Source: Jiella avicenniae
GTDB taxonomy: Bacteria; Pseudomonadota; Alphaproteobacteria; Rhizobiales; Rhizobiaceae
DNA: 64,000 nt
Direction: 5' to 3'
Assembly (NCBI RefSeq): GCF_021390325.1
Contig: NZ_JAJUWU010000011.1
Location: forward strand, 1-64,000
Below are positions 30,049 to 39,108 of the stretch, piece after piece. The notes under the pieces were generated by a model that saw only the letters and a list, made by a program, of their open reading frames with translations, did no database searches and was not told where the DNA came from. Each line of letters opens with the position of its first letter. Positions within the stretch are counted from its first letter, which is position 1. A program made the position numbers and the translations under genes.

Positions 30049-30425
30049 GGGGGAGGGACCCGGGGCGGTTTGCGACGGGTTCTATGAACGTCTGAATTTC
30101 AGTCGTGTTCGCCCCACCGCGGCGTCATTCTCGGGCTTGTCGCTACAGCATTCACATCACCAGAGCGACTCCATCGGTAAGCCGGTGCCAAGCGATGCCA
30201 CGGTTGAAGGAGGTGGCGAAATGTCTCGGCTTCGTCATTCTCGGGCCCCGTCCCGAGAATCCAGGGGCACCCGCGGCAACATCGGCCGCTTCCGCCTTCT
30301 GCAGCTAAAGCCGCGTTCCGCAACTGAAGCCGATCGCGCCCGACGATCTCTGGATTCTCGGGACGGGGCCCGAGAATGACGAATCGTTGAGGCTGGCGCC
30401 TCCGCCGCGGTCGGCTGCAGGCGCG
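30049..30425. other. 377-base intergenic region occupied by palindromic repeats
   Basis: No gene is supported between the convergent GMC and MFS genes. The region holds a 34-bp perfect inverted repeat pair (30231-30264 and 30350-30383) and a partial third copy, CGTCATTCTCGGGC, at 30123-30136. Confidence 0.7.
30231..30383. repeat. Paired palindromic repeats in inverted orientation (REP-like)
   Basis: The 34-bp unit at 30231-30264, containing GTCATTCTCGGG and CCCGAGAATCCAG, recurs exactly as its reverse complement at 30350-30383, with 85 bases between. Each unit is itself a hairpin, TTCTCGGG / CCCGAGAA. Repeats of the form TCATTC(T/C)CGGG...GAATCCAG are widespread between genes in alphaproteobacteria. 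The pairing resembles REP doublets mobilised by REP-associated transposases; none is nearby. Confidence 0.85.
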
Positions 30426-31643
30426 TCAATCGACGGCGACGTCCCGGTCGGCGCCGGCCATCATGCCGGAGAGGGCGAGGACGACGGCGAGCAGTCCCGC
30501 CATGCCGAGATAGACGGTGGCGAGCCCGACGTGCTCGGCGACGAAGCCGATGATCGAGGGCGCCATCAGGCCGCCGGAATAGCCGATGGCGGTGGCGATC
30601 GTGATGCCCGTTCCGTCGGGCAGGCCCTTGACGTTGCCGGCGGCGGAGAAGGCGATCGGAACGATGTTGGCAAGGCCGATGCCGGCGAGCGCGAAGCCGG
30701 CCAGCGCCACGAGGACGTGACCGGCGAGGGCGGCGAGGGCGAGGCCGCAGGCGGCGACGAAGGCGAAGAGCCGCACCGTCCTCACGGCGCCGAGACGGTT
30801 GCGGATGTCGTCGCCGAGAAAGCGGAAGATCGCCATCGCGGCGGAAAAGGCGGCCAGCGCGAAGCCGGAGGTCGCCGTGTCGGCGCCGAGTTCGGTCTTC
30901 AGATACAGCGCGCTCCAGTCGATCGTGCCGCCCTCGGGCAGCATGGCGACGAGGGCGAAGAGGCCGATGGCGACGGCGCTGAGAAGCCCGGCCGTGCCGT
31001 AGGATGACGCCGCAGCCCCCGTCGCCGCAACGGTCTTCCCGGCCATCGCCGGCGTCTGCACCGCGGCGCGGTCGTCGCGGGCCATTCTCCAGACGAGGGC
31101 GAAGCAGACCAGGATGACCGCTGCGACGGCGGCGGCATGGGCGCCGGGACCGAAGGCGGCGATGATCGGCCCGCCGGCGCCGGCGCCGACGAAGCCGCCG
31201 ACCGACCAGAAACCGTGGCTCGACGACATGATCGCCCGGTCCATGTGGCGTTCGAGGGTGACGGCATTGGCGTTCATCGCCGCGTCCATGCCGGCGAACA
31301 TCATGCCGAACAGGAAGATCGCCGCGAAGGCGAAGCCGAGCGTGGGCGCGAGGATCAGCGCCGGAAAGGCGAAGGCCGCGCAGAAATGCGTCAGCAGCAT
31401 CGGCGGGCGCGAGCCGAGGCGGGCGATGGCCCTCGCGATCAGCGGCATCGTCAGGATCCCGCCGAGACCGAAGGCGACGATGAGGAAGCCGATGGTCTTT
31501 TCGCCGATGCCGAGCCGCGCCGCCAGCACCGGCACCTCGGGCGCCCAGCTCCCGATGCCGAAGCCGTTGACGAAGAAGGCCAGCGCCACGGCGCGGCGGG
31601 CCGGCGGAAAGCGGCCGAGGCCGGGCGGCGATGCTAGGGGCAT
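30426..31643 (-). CDS. MFS transporter (YbjJ-like group)
   Basis: The 405-residue membrane protein has about 12 hydrophobic segments, starting RRAVALAFFVNGFGIGSWAPEVPVLAARLGIGEKTIGFLIVAFGLGGI, which is typical of the YbjJ-like group. The substrate is unknown. It lies 44 bases downstream of the DeoR-type gene on the same strand and is probably its target and operon partner; this group often accompanies sugar-responsive regulators. Confidence 0.87.
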   Translation of the reverse strand: MPLASPPGLGRFPPARRAVALAFFVNGFGIGSWAPEVPVLAARLGIGEKTIGFLIVAFGLGGILTMPLIARAIARLGSRPPMLLTHFCAAFAFPALILAPTLGFAFAAIFLFGMMFAGMDAAMNANAVTLERHMDRAIMSSSHGFWSVGGFVGAGAGGPIIAAFGPGAHAAAVAAVILVCFALVWRMARDDRAAVQTPAMAGKTVAATGAAASSYGTAGLLSAVAIGLFALVAMLPEGGTIDWSALYLKTELGADTATSGFALAAFSAAMAIFRFLGDDIRNRLGAVRTVRLFAFVAACGLALAALAGHVLVALAGFALAGIGLANIVPIAFSAAGNVKGLPDGTGITIATAIGYSGGLMAPSIIGFVAEHVGLATVYLGMAGLLAVVLALSGMMAGADRDVAVD

Positions 31644-31687
31644 GAGACGATCCGAATTCGATGATGCGTGAAAGGTCGGGACGAGCG

Positions 31688-32464
31688 TCAGCGCCCGGGC
31701 GCGCCGGCGAGGACGACGTCGGCGCCGGTCTCGCGAAGCGCCTCGACGACCGGGGCCGGCGCTCCCGCCTCCGTGACGATCCGCCCGACGGCTTCAACGC
31801 CGGTGACGAAGAAGGGTGCCACGGTGGCGAGCTTTTCGGCGGTGGCGAGAACCATGGTTCGGACGCTGGCGCCCACGAGACGCCGCTTGATCGCCGCGTC
31901 CTCGGGATCGAAGGCGGTGACGCCCGCCGCCGCATCGAGACCGCAGGCGCCGAGGACGAGGAGGTCCGGCCGCAGCCTCTCAACCTCGCCGAGCGCGTCC
32001 GCCCCGAGGCAGGCGCCGGTCTCGGCGTCGTAGCGCCCGCCGATCAGCGTCACCGGGTGCCGGGGGCGGGGCGGAACGGCGAGCGCGATGGCCGGGGAAT
32101 GGGTGACGACGCGCAGCCGCCGGTCCTGCGGCAATTTCGCGGCGAGGGCGAGATTGGCCGAGCCGGCGTCGATGAAGATCGTCGATCCGTCGGCGAGAAA
32201 GGCCGCGGCGGCAGCCGCGAGGGCGTGCTTCTGCGGCGCGCCGATCCGTGCCCGTTCGTGCAGCGGCGGCGGAAGCGGTGCGGAGGACCGGGCGAGGGCG
32301 CCGCCATAGACCCGCTCGCAGAGGCCGGCCGAGGCCATGTCCCGGAGGTCCCGGCGGATCGTGTCTTCGGAGACGTCGAAGGCGGCGGCGAGTTCGCCGG
32401 CCAGCACCTTGCCGTCGCGGGCGAGGCGGCCGGCGATCGCCGCCTGTCTCTCGCGGGTGAGCAT
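31688..32464 (-). CDS. DeoR/GlpR-family transcriptional regulator
   Basis: The 258-residue product has an N-terminal DeoR helix-turn-helix (MLTRERQAAIAGRLARDGKVLAGELAAAFDVSEDTIRRDLRDMASAGLCERVYGGA) and a C-terminal sugar-isomerase-like sensor domain with GSTIFIDAGSANLALAAKLP and LGACGLDAAAGVTAFDPEDAAIKRRLV. Such proteins are repressors released by phosphorylated sugars. The ATG at 32462-32464 follows TGGAGA. It leads the operon with the MFS gene. Confidence 0.92.
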   Translation of the reverse strand: MLTRERQAAIAGRLARDGKVLAGELAAAFDVSEDTIRRDLRDMASAGLCERVYGGALARSSAPLPPPLHERARIGAPQKHALAAAAAAFLADGSTIFIDAGSANLALAAKLPQDRRLRVVTHSPAIALAVPPRPRHPVTLIGGRYDAETGACLGADALGEVERLRPDLLVLGACGLDAAAGVTAFDPEDAAIKRRLVGASVRTMVLATAEKLATVAPFFVTGVEAVGRIVTEAGAPAPVVEALRETGADVVLAGAPGR

Positions 32465-32702
32465 GTCCGTCTCCAGAGATCCGATGCCGATATGCACGTT
32501 CATGCATGATTCGGAATTAACACGCAATCGGGTCGATCTCGGTTCGGTGGAATTGCATGTGCAGCTAGCGATTGTCTCCGGGCCCGGCCGGAACGCGCGC
32601 GGAACCGGCGGGCTTTCCGGGAGAGTGCGAGACGCGACCTGGCCGCGCCGGGTGGCGCCATGGCCGCGCATCGTCGCAATCGATCCGACCAGGAGACCGA
32701 CC

Positions 32703-33575
32703 ATGCCCCGCGATCCGAGAAACTGTTACCCGCGCCCCGAGCAGCTCGCCCAGCAACAGGCGATGCCCGGTGATACCGACGAGATGACGCCGAAACCCGA
32801 CCACGGCGAAGAGAGCTACGAGGGCCATGGCCGGCTGAGGGACCGCGTCGCCATCGTCACCGGCGGCGATTCCGGCATCGGCCGGGCCGTCGCGATCGCC
32901 TATGCGCGCGAGGGCGCCGACGTGATCATCTCGTACTGGAACGAGCACGACGACGCGAAAGAGACCGCCGACTGGGTCGAGAAGGCCGGCCGCAAGGCGG
33001 TCCTCGTACCCGGCGACGTCAAGGAGGAGGCCTATTGCAACGGCCTCATCGACCGGGCCTTCGACGAGTTCGGCCGGCTCGACATCCTGGTCAACAACGC
33101 CGCGCACCAGGCGACGTTCGAAAAGCCGGAAGACATCTCCGCGACCGAGTGGGACGTGACTTTCCGCACCAACATCCACGGCATGTTCTACCTGTCGAAG
33201 CGGGCGGTGGCGCGGATGGAACCCGGCGGCACGATCATCAACACCGCCTCGATCAACTCGACCGATCCCTCGCCGGGTCTCCTCGCTTATGCGACGACCA
33301 AGGGGGCGATCCAGAACTTCACGGCAGGGCTGTGCAGAATGGTCGCCGATCGGGGCATCCGGGTGAACGCCGTCGCGCCCGGCCCGGTCTGGACGCCGCT
33401 GATCCCCTCGACCATGCCGGAGGAAAAGGTGAAGAGCTTCGGCTCCAACACGCCGCTCGGCCGCGCCGGCCAGCCGGCGGAACTCGCCGGCTCCTACGTC
33501 TTCCTCGCCTCGGAGGACGCCACCTACATCACCGGCGCGGTGATCGAGGTGACGGGTGGCAGGCCGATGCTCTGA
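32703..33575 (+). CDS. Short-chain dehydrogenase/reductase (YghA-like)
   Basis: The 290-residue product has a 45-residue N-terminal extension (YPRPEQLAQQQAMPGDTDEMTPKPDHGEESY in part) and a classical SDR core: TGGDSGIGR for NAD(P), NNAAHQ, and the catalytic YATTK. The extension and the DPSPGLLAY element are typical of the YghA-type general stress SDRs, which reduce aldehydes or glucose in some species. CCAGGAGACC precedes the ATG. Confidence 0.92.
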   Translation: MPRDPRNCYPRPEQLAQQQAMPGDTDEMTPKPDHGEESYEGHGRLRDRVAIVTGGDSGIGRAVAIAYAREGADVIISYWNEHDDAKETADWVEKAGRKAVLVPGDVKEEAYCNGLIDRAFDEFGRLDILVNNAAHQATFEKPEDISATEWDVTFRTNIHGMFYLSKRAVARMEPGGTIINTASINSTDPSPGLLAYATTKGAIQNFTAGLCRMVADRGIRVNAVAPGPVWTPLIPSTMPEEKVKSFGSNTPLGRAGQPAELAGSYVFLASEDATYITGAVIEVTGGRPML

Positions 33576-33612
33576 GGGGAAGGCAGCCGGCGACAGCGTG
33601 CCGGGCCGCGGG

Positions 33613-34584
33613 TCATGCCACCCGGCGATCGGCCCCGGGCGTCTCCGGCGGCATCCGGGAGCCGCTTTCGCGCGCGGCCAGCCGGTAGAGCGCTTCGATG
33701 CGGGCGGCGAAGTGCGCATCCGTCTCGACGAGGAGCCGGTGCGCTCCGGCGAGGCCGCGTTCGCGCAGTTCGCTTTGCCGCCGGTCGATCAGCGCGATGA
33801 GAAGGGAGAGGGTTTCCTCGTCGCCGAAGGCCTTCGGGTCGGCCCGGATCTCGGCCCGCATCACCGCGAAGTCGTGATCGCGGCCGAGATCGTCGGCGAC
33901 GGCCTTGGCGGCGGCGATAGGGGCCTCGAACGCCTCGGGCCAGGCGGGAGCAAGAAGCCGCAGATGCATCCAGTGATATTTGACCCGCTTGCGCAGCTCG
34001 TGGAAGTCCTCCGCCTTGCGGGTCTTTCGGGCGCGTTTCATCGCGTCGTGGGCGCGGGCATAGGTGCGGCCGGCGCCTTTCGCGAGCAGGCGGCCGGCCT
34101 TCTTCGCATCGTGTCGCCCGCCGTCGATCTGAAAGGCCTGCACCTTCGATCGCGCCTGTTCGAGGGCCTGGATCGCACGACGACCGGCCTCCGCGAGGTC
34201 GCCTTCTTGTCCGGCGGCGTCGTCGCGCTCGGCCTCCAGTTTGCGGCGGACCGTCGCCAGGGAACGGACGCGCAGCTTGTCGTCGAAGGTCGCGACGAGA
34301 TCGTCGAAGGCCTCGATCAGCGCTGCCTTGTCGCGCACGCCCGAGAGGCCCCTGGCACCGTCCCGGAACGCGGCGTTCAGCTCGCCGTAGAGGTCCTCGC
34401 CGGCCGGCCGGAGCAGGCGGACGAGCCCGCGCAGCTTCTTGAAGCGCTTGCGGGCCTCGTGAACCGCTTCGTGCGGGTCGCCCTCCTCCTGCCGCAGATC
34501 CTTCAGCGCCCGATCGATCTGGGCGACGGCCGCCTTGCGAAACTCCGCGTCGAGGGCGCGGGCGGGGCGAATCTCGTAGGCCAC
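33613..34584 (-). CDS. CHAD domain protein
   Basis: CHAD is an all-helical, His- and Lys/Arg-rich domain that binds inorganic polyphosphate. The 323-residue product shows the conserved HEAVHEARKRFKKLRGLVRLLRP and the repeat of that motif, DFHELRKRVKYHWMHLRLL, plus DLGRDHDFAVMR. The start is taken as GTG at 34582-34584, after TGGAAGTG and 19 bases beyond the CYTH stop, so both are co-transcribed. CYTH and CHAD are fused in many bacteria, supporting a joint role in polyphosphate or triphosphate chemistry. Confidence 0.88.
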   Translation of the reverse strand: MAYEIRPARALDAEFRKAAVAQIDRALKDLRQEEGDPHEAVHEARKRFKKLRGLVRLLRPAGEDLYGELNAAFRDGARGLSGVRDKAALIEAFDDLVATFDDKLRVRSLATVRRKLEAERDDAAGQEGDLAEAGRRAIQALEQARSKVQAFQIDGGRHDAKKAGRLLAKGAGRTYARAHDAMKRARKTRKAEDFHELRKRVKYHWMHLRLLAPAWPEAFEAPIAAAKAVADDLGRDHDFAVMRAEIRADPKAFGDEETLSLLIALIDRRQSELRERGLAGAHRLLVETDAHFAARIEALYRLAARESGSRMPPETPGADRRVA

Positions 34585-34603
34585 TTGCGGTTCACTTCCA
34601 GGT

Positions 34604-35080
34604 TCAAAGGGTCTCGGCCGGTCCGCCGTGGTCGCGAAGCGCCAGCGTCTGGTTGAGATAGCGCGCGTCGCCGGTGATCTCGGCTCCGAGGAACTCCGGC
34701 CGCTCGAAGCTCTCGTCCTCGTCCGCCAGCTCGATCTCGGCGACGACGAGCCCGGCGAGGGCACCTTCATAGACGTCGATCTCGATGGTGTGACGCCCGT
34801 TCGGGACCAGATGGCGGGTCTTCTCGACGATGCGGCCGAGGGCGCTCTGGCGCAGGATCTCGGCATCGTCGAGCGGGATGTCGTATTCGAACTCCCCGCG
34901 GCTGAGGCCGCGCCCCATCTTGATCGTCAGCTTCGCCGAGGCGCCGTCGGTGATGCGCACCCGGCAGGACCGATCGTCGCCGGCGAACAGATAGAACTGC
35001 TCAAGGCGCCTGGCGGAATGGGCATGCGGCCGCCAGCCATCGCCTTCGAGGAGAAATTTCCGCTCGATTTCCCGCGCCAT
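34604..35080 (-). CDS. CYTH domain protein (inorganic triphosphatase-like)
   Basis: The 158-residue product begins MAREIERKFLL, the ExExK metal- and phosphate-binding signature of the CYTH tunnel fold, followed by further basic/acidic strand motifs (CRVRI, LTIKMGRG, FEYDIP, VAEIELADEDE). Members hydrolyse inorganic triphosphate or make cyclic AMP; stand-alone bacterial ones are usually triphosphatases. GAAGAGGG precedes the ATG. First gene of the CYTH-CHAD pair. Confidence 0.92.
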   Translation of the reverse strand: MAREIERKFLLEGDGWRPHAHSARRLEQFYLFAGDDRSCRVRITDGASAKLTIKMGRGLSRGEFEYDIPLDDAEILRQSALGRIVEKTRHLVPNGRHTIEIDVYEGALAGLVVAEIELADEDESFERPEFLGAEITGDARYLNQTLALRDHGGPAETL

Positions 35081-35257
35081 CGATACCCTCTTCCTTGCCG
35101 CCATGGCTGGCAAACTTGCCGGGGCCGGCGGTCGTTCCGGACCGCTTTCCGGCGAGGCTGGCTTTCGCCGGCGCCCGAGACTTTCGCCGGAACGGGGCGA
35201 GGTTGCCGGAGTTGGCCTTGGAGACGCAAGGTCAACGACACGAAGGAGCGACGAAAA

Positions 35258-36322
35258 ATGGACATTTCGAAAGAGGATCGCGGCCTCTTGCTCGATCTCC
35301 TGCGAACCCGGGGCCCCTCCGGCGACGAACGGGACGTGACGGCACGGTTCAAGCCCGAGCTGGAAGCGGTGATGGACGAGGTCCGGGTCGATCCGGCCGG
35401 CAATCTCGTCTCGGTCCTGCGGGCGCCGGAGCCTTCGGCCGAACCCGTGATGGCGGTTGCGCACATGGACGAGATCGCGATGATCGTGAAGCGCATCAAT
35501 CCGGACGGCACGCTGAGGATCACCAATCTCGGCGGCGACCGACCGATTTCCTTCGGCCAGTGCGCCGTCGACATCCTCGCCGACGGGGAATGCCTCGTCG
35601 GCGTGCTGTCGCTCGGTTCGCTCCATCGCACCGACCATTCCAAGGACATGGCCGACATCCGCCGCGACGGCACCCAGTGGGACAACTGCTTCGTCGTCAC
35701 TGGCATGTCGCCGGAGGAACTGGCGGCGGCGGGCGTTCATCCGGGAACCCGGGTCGTCCTTTCGGTCGTCGAGCGCGAGCTGATCGAGGTCGGCGAGCTC
35801 TTCGGCGGCCACTTCATGGACGACCGCGCCCCGATGCTGGCCGGGCTGATGGCGATGCGCCGGGTGAAAGAGCGCCGCGCCGACATGACGCGCGACGTCT
35901 ACTACGTCTGCTCGACCAAGGAGGAAGTCACCAATGCGGGCGCCAAATATGCCGCGCGCACGCTGCCCGGCGACCAGATGATCGCGCTGGAGGTCGGACC
36001 CGTGGCGGCGGAATACGATACCGTTCTCGACGAACGGCCGATCCTGTCCTTCGGCGACCAGAAGGGCCTCTACAGCCCCGGCCTGATCGACGACATCCGC
36101 GATGCCGCGAGGCTGGAGGACGTCGGGCTGCAGCTGGCGCTTTTGAAGTACTTCGCCTCGGATGCGAGCGCGGCGGTTTCCGACGGTTTGAAGCCGCAGA
36201 CGGCGGTGATGTGCATCCCGACCCAGAACACCCACGGCTTCGAGCTCGTCCACAAGGACGGCTTCGACACCTTCGCCCGGGTGCTGGCGCGCACGCTGGT
36301 CGAAGGCCACCGCAACGCCTGA
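35258..36322 (+). CDS. M42-family metallo-aminopeptidase-like protein
   Basis: The 354-residue product has the M42 layout: LLRTRGPSGDERDV at the N-terminus, AHMDEIAMIV supplying the first metal ligand, the HFMDDRAPMLAGL segment with the bridging Asp, TKEEVTNAGAKYA with the catalytic Glu pair, and NTHGFELVHKDGFD for the last His. M42 enzymes release N-terminal residues from peptides as large cytoplasmic complexes; some are endoglucanase-like in name only. GAAGGAG lies 9 bases before the ATG. Confidence 0.9.
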   Translation: MDISKEDRGLLLDLLRTRGPSGDERDVTARFKPELEAVMDEVRVDPAGNLVSVLRAPEPSAEPVMAVAHMDEIAMIVKRINPDGTLRITNLGGDRPISFGQCAVDILADGECLVGVLSLGSLHRTDHSKDMADIRRDGTQWDNCFVVTGMSPEELAAAGVHPGTRVVLSVVERELIEVGELFGGHFMDDRAPMLAGLMAMRRVKERRADMTRDVYYVCSTKEEVTNAGAKYAARTLPGDQMIALEVGPVAAEYDTVLDERPILSFGDQKGLYSPGLIDDIRDAARLEDVGLQLALLKYFASDASAAVSDGLKPQTAVMCIPTQNTHGFELVHKDGFDTFARVLARTLVEGHRNA

Positions 36323-36358
36323 GATCGTCCGCCGTCCGGTGCGCGCTGCGAGCGCCGA

Positions 36359-36838
36359 TCACAGCCAGCGGCGGCTCTTGCGCATGAAATCGCGATAGGC
36401 ATCGCCGAACTTGCCGGTCAGATAGCGCTCCTCGCGCCTGATCACGCCGTAATGGATCGTCAGGACGGCGGGAAGGAGAAGGGCTGCGGTGAGGGCGCAG
36501 TCGAAAAGCAGCGCGACGCCGGCATAGACGAGGGCCATGCCGAGATACATCGGGTTGCGGGTGAGGCGGTAGACGCCGTCGACGACCAGCGCCGTCGAGG
36601 GCTTCCACGGCTCGGGACTGGTGCCGGCGCGGCGAAAGCGCAGGAGCGCGAGGGCGATCGGCACGATCCCCGCCGCCAGGGCCGGCAGGCCGAGGAGGAG
36701 CCGAAGCCGGAGCGGCAGGCCGAAATCGAGCCCGGCGCCGGAAAAATGCGCGACCATGCCGACGAGCAGCGGCACGCCGTAGATCAGCGGCGGCGGGGCG
36801 ACGACGCCCGGATGGTCGACCCCGGCAGGGCGGCTCAC
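36359..36838 (-). CDS. Isoprenylcysteine methyltransferase-like membrane protein
   Basis: The 159-residue membrane protein has about four hydrophobic segments and the C-terminal [27 protein letters not shown]...[16 protein letters not shown] signature of the ICMT/PEMT family, in which the RNPMYLG and EE motifs bind S-adenosylmethionine. The bacterial substrate is unknown. The GTG start (36836-36838) overlaps the hisH stop by 4 bases (GTGA), so it is coupled to the his operon, in the place where hisA is normally found. Confidence 0.85.
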   Translation of the reverse strand: MSRPAGVDHPGVVAPPPLIYGVPLLVGMVAHFSGAGLDFGLPLRLRLLLGLPALAAGIVPIALALLRFRRAGTSPEPWKPSTALVVDGVYRLTRNPMYLGMALVYAGVALLFDCALTAALLLPAVLTIHYGVIRREERYLTGKFGDAYRDFMRKSRRWL

Positions 36839-37488
36839 GGCTTCCAGCCGAGGAAGTTGGCGAGCAGCCTCAGCCCCAGCGTCTGGCTTTTTTCGGGATG
36901 GAACTGGGTGCCGGCGAAATTGTCCCGCGCCACCATCGCCGTCACCGGACCGCCGTAGTCGGCGGTCGCGACGACGGTGTCGGGATCGCTGGCGGCGAGA
37001 TGGTAGGAGTGGACGAAATAGGCGTGCAGCCCGTCGGGTCCTGTCGGGATGCCGGCGAGAAGCGGATGGTCCCGCCTTGCGGTGATGGTGTTCCAGCCGA
37101 TCTGCGGGATCTTCAGCGCCGGATCGGCGGGCTCGATCCGGACGACGTCGCCGGGGATCCAGCCGAAGCCCTCGGTGACGGTCTTTTCGAGGCCGCGCGA
37201 GGCCATCAGCTGCATGCCGACGCAGATGCCGAGAAACGGCCTTGCCCGGGTCTCGACGGCTTCCCGCAAGGCCTCGACCATGCCGGGAACCGCGGCGAGC
37301 CCGGCCCGACAGTCGGCATAGGCGCCGACGCCCGGCAGGATCACCCCGTCGGCCGCGCGCACCACCTCCGGGTCGTCGGTGAGGGCGACGGCGACGTTGC
37401 GGCCGGCCTCGCGGGCGGCGCGCTCGACCGCCTTGGTGGCCGAGCGGAGGTTGCCGGAGCCGTAGTCGATGATGGCGAAGGTCGGCAT
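36835..37488 (-). CDS. hisH: Imidazole glycerol phosphate synthase, glutamine amidotransferase subunit
   Basis: HisH releases ammonia from glutamine and channels it to HisF in histidine synthesis. The 217-residue product contains the catalytic triad: C89 in GICVGMQL, H197 and E199 in [15 protein letters not shown] starts the fold and LPGVGAY shapes the oxyanion region. It follows the DUF2628 gene by 2 bases. Its partner hisF, and hisA, are not in the window. Confidence 0.95.
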   Translation of the reverse strand: MPTFAIIDYGSGNLRSATKAVERAAREAGRNVAVALTDDPEVVRAADGVILPGVGAYADCRAGLAAVPGMVEALREAVETRARPFLGICVGMQLMASRGLEKTVTEGFGWIPGDVVRIEPADPALKIPQIGWNTITARRDHPLLAGIPTGPDGLHAYFVHSYHLAASDPDTVVATADYGGPVTAMVARDNFAGTQFHPEKSQTLGLRLLANFLGWKP

Positions 37489-37490
37489 CG

Positions 37491-38255
37491 TCAGAGCCTG
37501 CCCACCGGGCGGCGGCGCCCGCCGGACAGCTTGGCGACTTCGACGCCCGGCTTGTCCCAGCGCTCGGCCCAGCCCTCGACCTTGATGCTCCGCTCCAGCT
37601 CGGTCTTCAGCCGGGCGCTCGGATCGGTCGTCGTCGGAGCTTCCCGATCCGTGGACGCGGTCTCGACGGTTTCGGTGGGCGAAGGGGCGTCGTCTGCGAG
37701 GCTCCGTTCGGTCGGACGAGCCTCGCCGCGGGAGGTCGGAACGGTGGCGGCCGGAACGGCTGGCTCTTCCGCCGTCATCGCCCCTTCCGCCGGCCCGCCC
37801 GGTTCGCTCGATGCGGCCGGTTCCGCCGGCGCAGCCGGGGTGACGGGCGCAGAGGGGGTCGCCGGCGAAACGGGCGGCTCGATCGCGGCGGTCTCGGCCG
37901 CGCAGTAATAGATCAGCTCGGCCTCGTCGGTGTTCTGCGCCTCGAAGGCGGCGACGTCGTTCCAGCCGTTGCGCCGCAACCTCGCGGCCCGAAGGCTCGG
38001 CCCTTCGAGGCCGATCAGGACGCCGAGCAGGACCGAGATCAGCGCCGCGCTCAATTCGAAGCCCTGAACCGTACCGAGCAGGTTCAGCGCGACGAGGATG
38101 GCGATCGTCACCAGCCCCGAGACCCACAGGCCGTAGCGGAACATCCACAGGAAGGTGAAGACGAAGGCGAGGAACGAGAAGCGATCGCGCAGGAAGATCG
38201 CCGCGTCGCTCGGACCCACGGCCTCCGGCGGTTCGAAGACGACGTAGCGGCTCAT
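37491..38255 (-). CDS. DUF2628 membrane protein with extended low-complexity region
   Basis: The 254-residue product matches the DUF2628 protein found between hisB and hisH in Hyphomicrobiales. It has SRYVVFEPP at the start, three hydrophobic segments at about 28-95 and the [25 protein letters not shown] block. After residue 118 comes an Ala/Pro/Thr/Glu-rich stretch of about 90 residues, then a basic C-terminus. Function unknown; the constant position in his operons is established, its meaning is not. The low-complexity region looks longer than usual for the family. Confidence 0.88.
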   Translation of the reverse strand: MSRYVVFEPPEAVGPSDAAIFLRDRFSFLAFVFTFLWMFRYGLWVSGLVTIAILVALNLLGTVQGFELSAALISVLLGVLIGLEGPSLRAARLRRNGWNDVAAFEAQNTDEAELIYYCAAETAAIEPPVSPATPSAPVTPAAPAEPAASSEPGGPAEGAMTAEEPAVPAATVPTSRGEARPTERSLADDAPSPTETVETASTDREAPTTTDPSARLKTELERSIKVEGWAERWDKPGVEVAKLSGGRRRPVGRL

Positions 38256-38277
38256 GAGCGCAGCCCCTGCCGGATCC

Positions 38278-38886
38278 TCATGCCAAGAGCCCCTTGGTCG
38301 AGGGCACGAGGTCGGCCTGCCGCGGATCGATCTCGATCGCCTGGCCGAGCACCCGCGCCACGGCCTTGAAGCAGGTCTCGGCGACGTGGTGGGCGTTGTC
38401 GCCGTAGAGGTTTTCGACATGCAGCGTCAGGCCGGCATTCTGGGCCAGCGCCTGGAAGAATTCGCGCACCAGCTCGGTGTCGAAGCTGCCGATCTTTGCC
38501 CGGGAGAACTCGGCCCTGAACACCAGGAAGGGCCGGCCCGAGACGTCGATCGCGGCACGCGTCAGACATTCGTCCATGGCCAGATCGAGCGAGGCATAGC
38601 GGCGGATGCCGCGGCGCTCGCCGAGCGCCTGGCGGATCGCCTGGCCGATCGCGATGCCGGTATCCTCGACGGTGTGGTGATCGTCGATGTGGAGGTCGCC
38701 CTCGGTGGCGACGTCCATGTCGATCAGCGAGTGACGCGACAGCTGCTCCAGCATGTGATCGAAGAAGCCGACGCCGGTCGCGATGGTCGAACGGCCGGTG
38801 CCGTCGAGATCGACCCGAACCCTGACCTTGGTTTCCTTGGTCGCGCGTTCGACCACGCCGTCGCGCCGCCCGGCGGTGTGAGCCAT
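38278..38886 (-). CDS. hisB: Imidazoleglycerol-phosphate dehydratase
   Basis: HisB dehydrates imidazoleglycerol phosphate in histidine synthesis. The 202-residue product has the manganese-binding motifs [29 protein letters not shown] and [13 protein letters not shown] in both halves of the duplicated fold. It is monofunctional, without the phosphatase domain of enterobacterial HisB. First gene of a leftward operon (hisB, DUF2628, hisH, ICMT-like) and divergent from hslV, an arrangement conserved in Hyphomicrobiales. Confidence 0.96.
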   Translation of the reverse strand: MAHTAGRRDGVVERATKETKVRVRVDLDGTGRSTIATGVGFFDHMLEQLSRHSLIDMDVATEGDLHIDDHHTVEDTGIAIGQAIRQALGERRGIRRYASLDLAMDECLTRAAIDVSGRPFLVFRAEFSRAKIGSFDTELVREFFQALAQNAGLTLHVENLYGDNAHHVAETCFKAVARVLGQAIEIDPRQADLVPSTKGLLA

Positions 38887-39004
38887 GTTCCTGCCCCTGA
38901 ACACGGATGGTTCATTTTTCTTGGCTTCTACGCTGGAATGCAGCGGGTGGAAAGCCGTCTGTCGCAAAACCGACGCAAAAACCGGTCTCTCGCCGACACT
39001 CTTG

Positions 39005-39033
39005 CTTGGCAACGAAGAGACGGGCGCCCACAT
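39005..39033 (+). promoter_or_regulatory. Candidate heat-shock (RpoH-type) promoter of hslV
   Basis: CTTGGC at 39005-39010 and CCCACAT at 39027-39033 resemble the alphaproteobacterial RpoH elements CTTG and CCCATAT with 16 bases between. The site is 75 bases before the hslV ATG. hslVU is a heat-shock operon in many proteobacteria, which supports the reading. Confidence 0.4.
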
Positions 39034-39108
39034 GGGGGCGAACGGGGAAGCGACCGCGCCGTGGCACCGCGCCATTTCGAGGCGGCCGCCCCTGCAAGAG
39101 GATCTGCC

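Noticed and set aside
30123-30383. CRISPR array
   Set aside because: Only two full units are present, in inverted orientation, and each is a strong hairpin. There is no regular spacer series and no cas gene.
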